Shown here: piece by piece, positions 60,793 to 64,000 of the stretch | How positions within the stretch are numbered: position 1 is the stretch's first letter | How the letters are laid out: each line of letters starts with the position of its first letter | Assembly (NCBI RefSeq): GCF_005862305.2 | Contig: NZ_CP054022.1 | Location: forward strand, 682,001-746,000 | Origin: Rhizobium indicum | Lineage (GTDB): Bacteria > Pseudomonadota > Alphaproteobacteria > Rhizobiales > Rhizobiaceae | Reading direction: 5' to 3' | Length of the DNA stretch: 64,000 bases | The notes under the pieces: generated by a model | Told to the model about the DNA's origin: nothing | Database searches by the model: none | Seen by the model: the letters and a program-made list of their open reading frames with translations, nothing else | Program-made: the position numbers and the translations under genes

Positions 60793-61278
60793 ATGAGCAC
60801 TATGAATATTTCGCTGCCGGATAACCTTAAGCAGTTCGTCGACCAGCAGGTCGCCGGGCGAGGTTATGGTACCAGCAGCAAATACGTCCGCGAGTTGATC
60901 CGTCTCGGCAGCACTTGCGTGATCTCCTGCTTGAGGGTGCTTCATCCGAGACGACCGAGCGGTTGATGCCGCCTATATTGATAACCTGCGAACCCGTGCC
61001 TCGCGGCAAAGCTCTAGGTGACCGCAAGTCTATCGTTCCCCGCGAGTCAGCCCGCGGGGATGTCGAGAATGACTCGCGAGGCCGGCGCTCAAGTCGCGAT
61101 TAGCTTCGTCGATGCGCTGCAGTTGACTTTTGGTTTGATTGCAAGGCATCCTGCATCGGGTTCATTGCGCTACGCATATGAACTCGGTTTGCCCGATCTG
61201 CGCAGCATGACGGTGAAGGCTTTCCCTTACGTCAACATGTTGAGTGAGCCGTTGTTACAGGGCAGAAGCCCACGATAG
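60793..61278 (+). pseudogene. parDE: Degenerate ParDE-type toxin-antitoxin module
   Basis: The antitoxin starts at ATG 60793 (MNISLPDNLKQFVDQQVAGR) and reads YVRELIR, typical ParD, then shifts frame: LRDLLLEGASSETTERL appears in a second frame and the C-terminal VDAAYIDNLRTRAS in a third. The toxin follows (61018-61278) with FVDALQLTFGLIARHPASGS, RYAYELGLPDLRSM and FPYVNML, typical ParE, but its N-terminus and C-terminal catalytic region are damaged. At least two frameshifts show that the module is dead. Confidence 0.82.
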
Positions 61279-61371
61279 CGCACTTATTTCACGCGCAGCG
61301 TAGATCTCCTCGACTCCAACCCCCATTCGGTTCCTCCGACCGAGCCGAATCCTTCGCTTTTTCGAGGGACT

Positions 61372-64000
61372 TCAAAGATCGATGCCGCGGCCGCGATTGA
61401 CGGTGCGTTGGCGCCGTTCCGAGATAATCTGTTCGCTGCTTTCCATGCGAACCGCCCGCTGCAGGACCTTCAACCGTTCCTGCACCGCCTCGAAGGCGCG
61501 GCGCTGTGCCGGTGGCACGCGGTTGGCGAGATCCTTTTCGCCTCGCAGGATGGCGTTGCGACCAAAGCGCTCGTCGAGCGCCCGGCTGACGGCAGCGAAC
61601 TCGCCGCGAATGTTGGGATCAAGAGAAACGGCCGGTGCATTCCGCTTGCGGCCGCTGTTCTTCGCTTCAGCAGTTAGCCGCATGAGCGCTTCTTCCGCCG
61701 CCTTCGATAGGCCGGGAATGGCAACCGCCATGCGCCGCCGCTCTTCGGCGACGGCCTGACGTTCGGCATCGAGCACATTGACGTAGGCCGAACCGAGCGC
61801 GCGCAGGCGGGCGGCGGCTTCAGGCACAGCCTGCACCGCCTCTTTCCGCTCCCGGCCGGAAGCCAGCATCCGGTCCACGAGGCGATCGGATCCGCGCAAC
61901 GCGCCGTATGCGGCGGGGTCATTGGTCACTGCAGCGGCGATGCGGTCGGCGGCAAAGCCGTTCGCGAGCAGATCTTCGATCTTGCCGACAGCGCCAGCTG
62001 GATCACGCCAGATCGTTGATGCCACGTCAGCCAGCACTGTTCGCTGCTGGCGATAGAGGGGGCCGGCGCGAGCACGAGATCTCGCCTCCTCGTCGATCGG
62101 AGTCCTGAACTCGGTGACTGCGGCAAGCATGGGAACACTCTCTGTCTCGGGATCAGCACTGGCGCCGGCAACAATCTTCGAACGATCCCGCCGCTCGGCG
62201 AGATGCTGCTCGTCGGCGAAACGCTTCACGGCCTCGAAGAGCCGGGCCAGCTTCTCGCGTCTAGTGTTCGCGAGGTCTTCCGGCATACGCTCGACCACGT
62301 TGCGTTCGGCAACCGCATCGGCCTTCGAGGTAGAGGCGCTCCAGCCGAAGCGGGCGGTGAGCGCCTCGCTGACGGCCTTGATCTCCTGCACGACGGCGCG
62401 GTCTTCGGCGGCAAGCGCAAAGGCCGTCTTGTAGGCGTCGTCACCACCCTGCCTGCGCACCGCCTCGATCTCCATGAGACGCACCATCGCCGTCTTCGAG
62501 AGGCCCGGGATCGACAATGACATATGGGCGCGACGCTGTTGCTCACTGAGATCGAAGCGTTCGGCATTCCGGCGGAACTCCGTCGCATGGGCGCGGGCGA
62601 GCGGCAACAGGTCCGTCAAGGCGGTGATCGCGGCATTTCGCTCGTCGCGTGCCACACGACCGTCGACGATCAGATCGGAACCACGCAGGCGACCGAGCCG
62701 ATCCGGTGCTGCGGCAAGATCGTCGGCAAGCCTGCGAGGTTCGATGCTTGCATTCGATGCCAGGGCGTTCAGGGCGACAAGTGCTGCATCCGAGTCACGA
62801 TAGATCTTCTCAAGCAGCGGCCGCAGGATGGCTTCCCGTTCCTTCCACGCCGGCGACGCAAGCTGTGCCAGGCGCGCGTCTTCCTCCACGGTCTTGGTGA
62901 AGACCGTGGTGGTCGCGAGCAGATACCTGGTGTGGTCAGCATCTGCATCCGAGACAGTTTGCGTTTCAATTCGCTCCTCATTGTACGAGACACGCCGCTC
63001 CCGCTCGATCGCGACGCCGAGCGCCACGCTGGCCCGCTCCCAGAGCTCAGCCACCTGCTCCCTCTTTTCCGCGATCCACGCCCACCGCCGGGAAACCTCC
63101 TCTTCCATGCCGGCCGCAGCTTGAGAAAGAGTGTCGAGCCCGCGGCGCCGCGCGAAATCTTGCGCATGAGCCCGGTAGCCGGCCTCGCTCTCGAAATCGA
63201 GTGTTGTCGTCTTGGCGCCGGAGCGCGACAGGCGCAGGACGAGTTGCTTGAACAGTTCTGGCCGATGGCTTTCCTGCTCGATGCGCTCCAGGCGGGCTTC
63301 GGCGGTTTCGATGCGTTTCGCGGTCCAGACATTGCGGTCGACTTCTCTTTCCTCGAACCGCTTCTGCCCGGTTTTCTCATCAACGATCGGAACCTGAACC
63401 TTGACCCGCTCCACGCCATCCTTGCGCAGGGTGACGGTGTCGCCTTCGGAGACACCACCGTCTTCGAGCGCCTTCGGCAAGCTCACACCCCAGAGACGAT
63501 GGACGCTTCCGTCCTCGGTCTTCACGTCGGCATAAGGACTGTCGTCGGCATCCTCATCATTCGGCCGGAATTTGGCTTGTCCGGTTTCCACGAGCTCACC
63601 GGTGACGCCGCTAGCATGATCGACACGCGGCTTTCGTCCCCATTCCGGCCTCGCTTCAAAGTCTTCCTTCGCGGCATAGAGGTCAGCGCGGTCGCGATGT
63701 CGGGTCATCGACACATAGGTCAGGTGCTGGTCCATCATGCCGGTGGCGAGTACGAAGGTTCGCTCGACGGTGGTACCTTGTGATTTGTGGATGGTCGCGG
63801 CGTAGCCATGATCGACATTGCGATAGCTGTCCTCACTGATGACGACGTCACGGCCATTGTCGAGACGGACCGAAAGCAGTGTGTCGCCGCGTTTGTCGCC
63901 GGTGGAAACGACCGTGCCGAGCATGCCGTTCTTCACATATTGCGGGCCGAGACGGGGAGCACGGGGCTCGATGAAGCGGGCATTCTCCAGGAAGATGATG
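61372..64000 (-). CDS. traA: Ti-type conjugative relaxase/helicase TraA, C-terminal part (continues past right edge)
   Basis: About 875 residues are visible; the frame is open to the right edge, so the relaxase (MobA/MobL) and most helicase domains lie outside. Near the edge are the UvrD/RecD-like C-terminal helicase motifs, HGYAATIHKSQGTTVERTFV and YVSMTRHRDRADLYAA. The remaining ~650 residues are the long charged helical tail typical of rhizobial TraA, with recurring domains containing ADRIAAAVTNDPAAYGALRG and LRGSDLIVDGRVARDERNAA, two copies of the same motif. TraA nicks and unwinds the plasmid at oriT for conjugation. It indicates that the window is part of a conjugative or formerly conjugative replicon. 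Confidence 0.95.
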   Translation of the reverse strand, partial: IIFLENARFIEPRAPRLGPQYVKNGMLGTVVSTGDKRGDTLLSVRLDNGRDVVISEDSYRNVDHGYAATIHKSQGTTVERTFVLATGMMDQHLTYVSMTRHRDRADLYAAKEDFEARPEWGRKPRVDHASGVTGELVETGQAKFRPNDEDADDSPYADVKTEDGSVHRLWGVSLPKALEDGGVSEGDTVTLRKDGVERVKVQVPIVDEKTGQKRFEEREVDRNVWTAKRIETAEARLERIEQESHRPELFKQLVLRLSRSGAKTTTLDFESEAGYRAHAQDFARRRGLDTLSQAAAGMEEEVSRRWAWIAEKREQVAELWERASVALGVAIERERRVSYNEERIETQTVSDADADHTRYLLATTTVFTKTVEEDARLAQLASPAWKEREAILRPLLEKIYRDSDAALVALNALASNASIEPRRLADDLAAAPDRLGRLRGSDLIVDGRVARDERNAAITALTDLLPLARAHATEFRRNAERFDLSEQQRRAHMSLSIPGLSKTAMVRLMEIEAVRRQGGDDAYKTAFALAAEDRAVVQEIKAVSEALTARFGWSASTSKADAVAERNVVERMPEDLANTRREKLARLFEAVKRFADEQHLAERRDRSKIVAGASADPETESVPMLAAVTEFRTPIDEEARSRARAGPLYRQQRTVLADVASTIWRDPAGAVGKIEDLLANGFAADRIAAAVTNDPAAYGALRGSDRLVDRMLASGRERKEAVQAVPEAAARLRALGSAYVNVLDAERQAVAEERRRMAVAIPGLSKAAEEALMRLTAEAKNSGRKRNAPAVSLDPNIRGEFAAVSRALDERFGRNAILRGEKDLANRVPPAQRRAFEAVQERLKVLQRAVRMESSEQIISERRQRTVNRGRGIDL

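Noticed and set aside
62524..63783. 419-codon open frame on the plus strand
   Set aside because: Antisense to traA, a known effect of its charged, GC-rich repetitive tail.
1..64000. CRISPR array or complete insertion sequence
   Set aside because: No regularly spaced direct repeats of 24-40 bp and no transposase gene were seen; the only dispersed repeats are RIME-type palindromes.

Overview
ORGANISM AND REPLICON. GC-rich, densely packed DNA typical of an alphaproteobacterium of the Rhizobium/Agrobacterium group. Three observations support this: RIME-type double-palindrome intergenic repeats at 6987-7096 and 12438-12550, Rhizobiales-like protein families throughout, and a Ti-type TraA relaxase/helicase running off the right edge. 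TraA beside a decayed parDE module suggests a large plasmid or chromid rather than the main chromosome (inference). No rRNA, tRNA or CRISPR array was seen. LAYOUT 1 (1-15.8 kb): a probable methylated-amine (betaine) catabolic regulon. A leftward set encodes an Old-Yellow-Enzyme-type N-demethylase flavoprotein, two cupins of the DMSP-lyase-like family, an electron transfer flavoprotein (etfB, etfA), and the complete glutathione-dependent formaldehyde oxidation route (adhC, fghA, gfa). A divergent rightward set encodes a TetR regulator, a ProC-like reductase, a glycine-betaine/proline-betaine ABC importer (binding protein, permease, ATPase) and an Ldh2-type cyclic-imine reductase. Import, N-demethylation, electron disposal and formaldehyde removal fit together; stachydrine, N-methylproline or pipecolate betaine are plausible substrates (inference). 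An M24 metallopeptidase-fold fragment and a GlxA-type regulator lie at the left end. LAYOUT 2 (15.8-22.8 kb): a 1-kb intergenic stretch with stacked hairpins, an AraC regulator, a YdeP-type molybdopterin oxidoreductase with a small overlapping winged-helix-like partner, and a membrane PAS-GGDEF diguanylate cyclase. LAYOUT 3 (22.8-28.6 kb): a phenylpropanoid locus (coniferyl aldehyde dehydrogenase, zinc alcohol dehydrogenase, feruloyl-CoA hydratase-lyase, feruloyl-CoA synthetase, divergent MarR). LAYOUT 4 (28.7-35.0 kb): a class III nucleotide cyclase, then a large STAND/NACHT-like NTPase whose C-terminal PD-(D/E)xK-like nuclease part lies in another frame. This is a defence candidate that is either frameshifted or split. 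LAYOUT 5 (35.0-44.9 kb): a second aromatic locus with an AraC regulator, two vanillin-dehydrogenase-like ALDHs, a Liv-type ABC importer and a coniferyl-alcohol-dehydrogenase-like SDR. Together with layout 3 it could take coniferyl alcohol to vanillate. LAYOUT 6 (45-48.2 kb): an exported hypothetical protein, a DUF488 protein, and a DUF4142-cupredoxin-ECF sigma cassette. LAYOUT 7 (48.4-60.1 kb): an uncharacterised island bracketed by two paralogous, degenerate response regulators. Inside are a GntR regulator, a class III aminotransferase, a TPP enzyme, an SDR, a Pot-type ABC importer and an unusual alpha-oxoamine synthase. LAYOUT 8 (60.1-64 kb): a small hypothetical protein, a broken parDE and the C-terminal part of TraA. 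The strongest leads are the NTPase/nuclease pair, the island bracketed by twin response regulators, and the active/degenerate cupin pair in the demethylation regulon.
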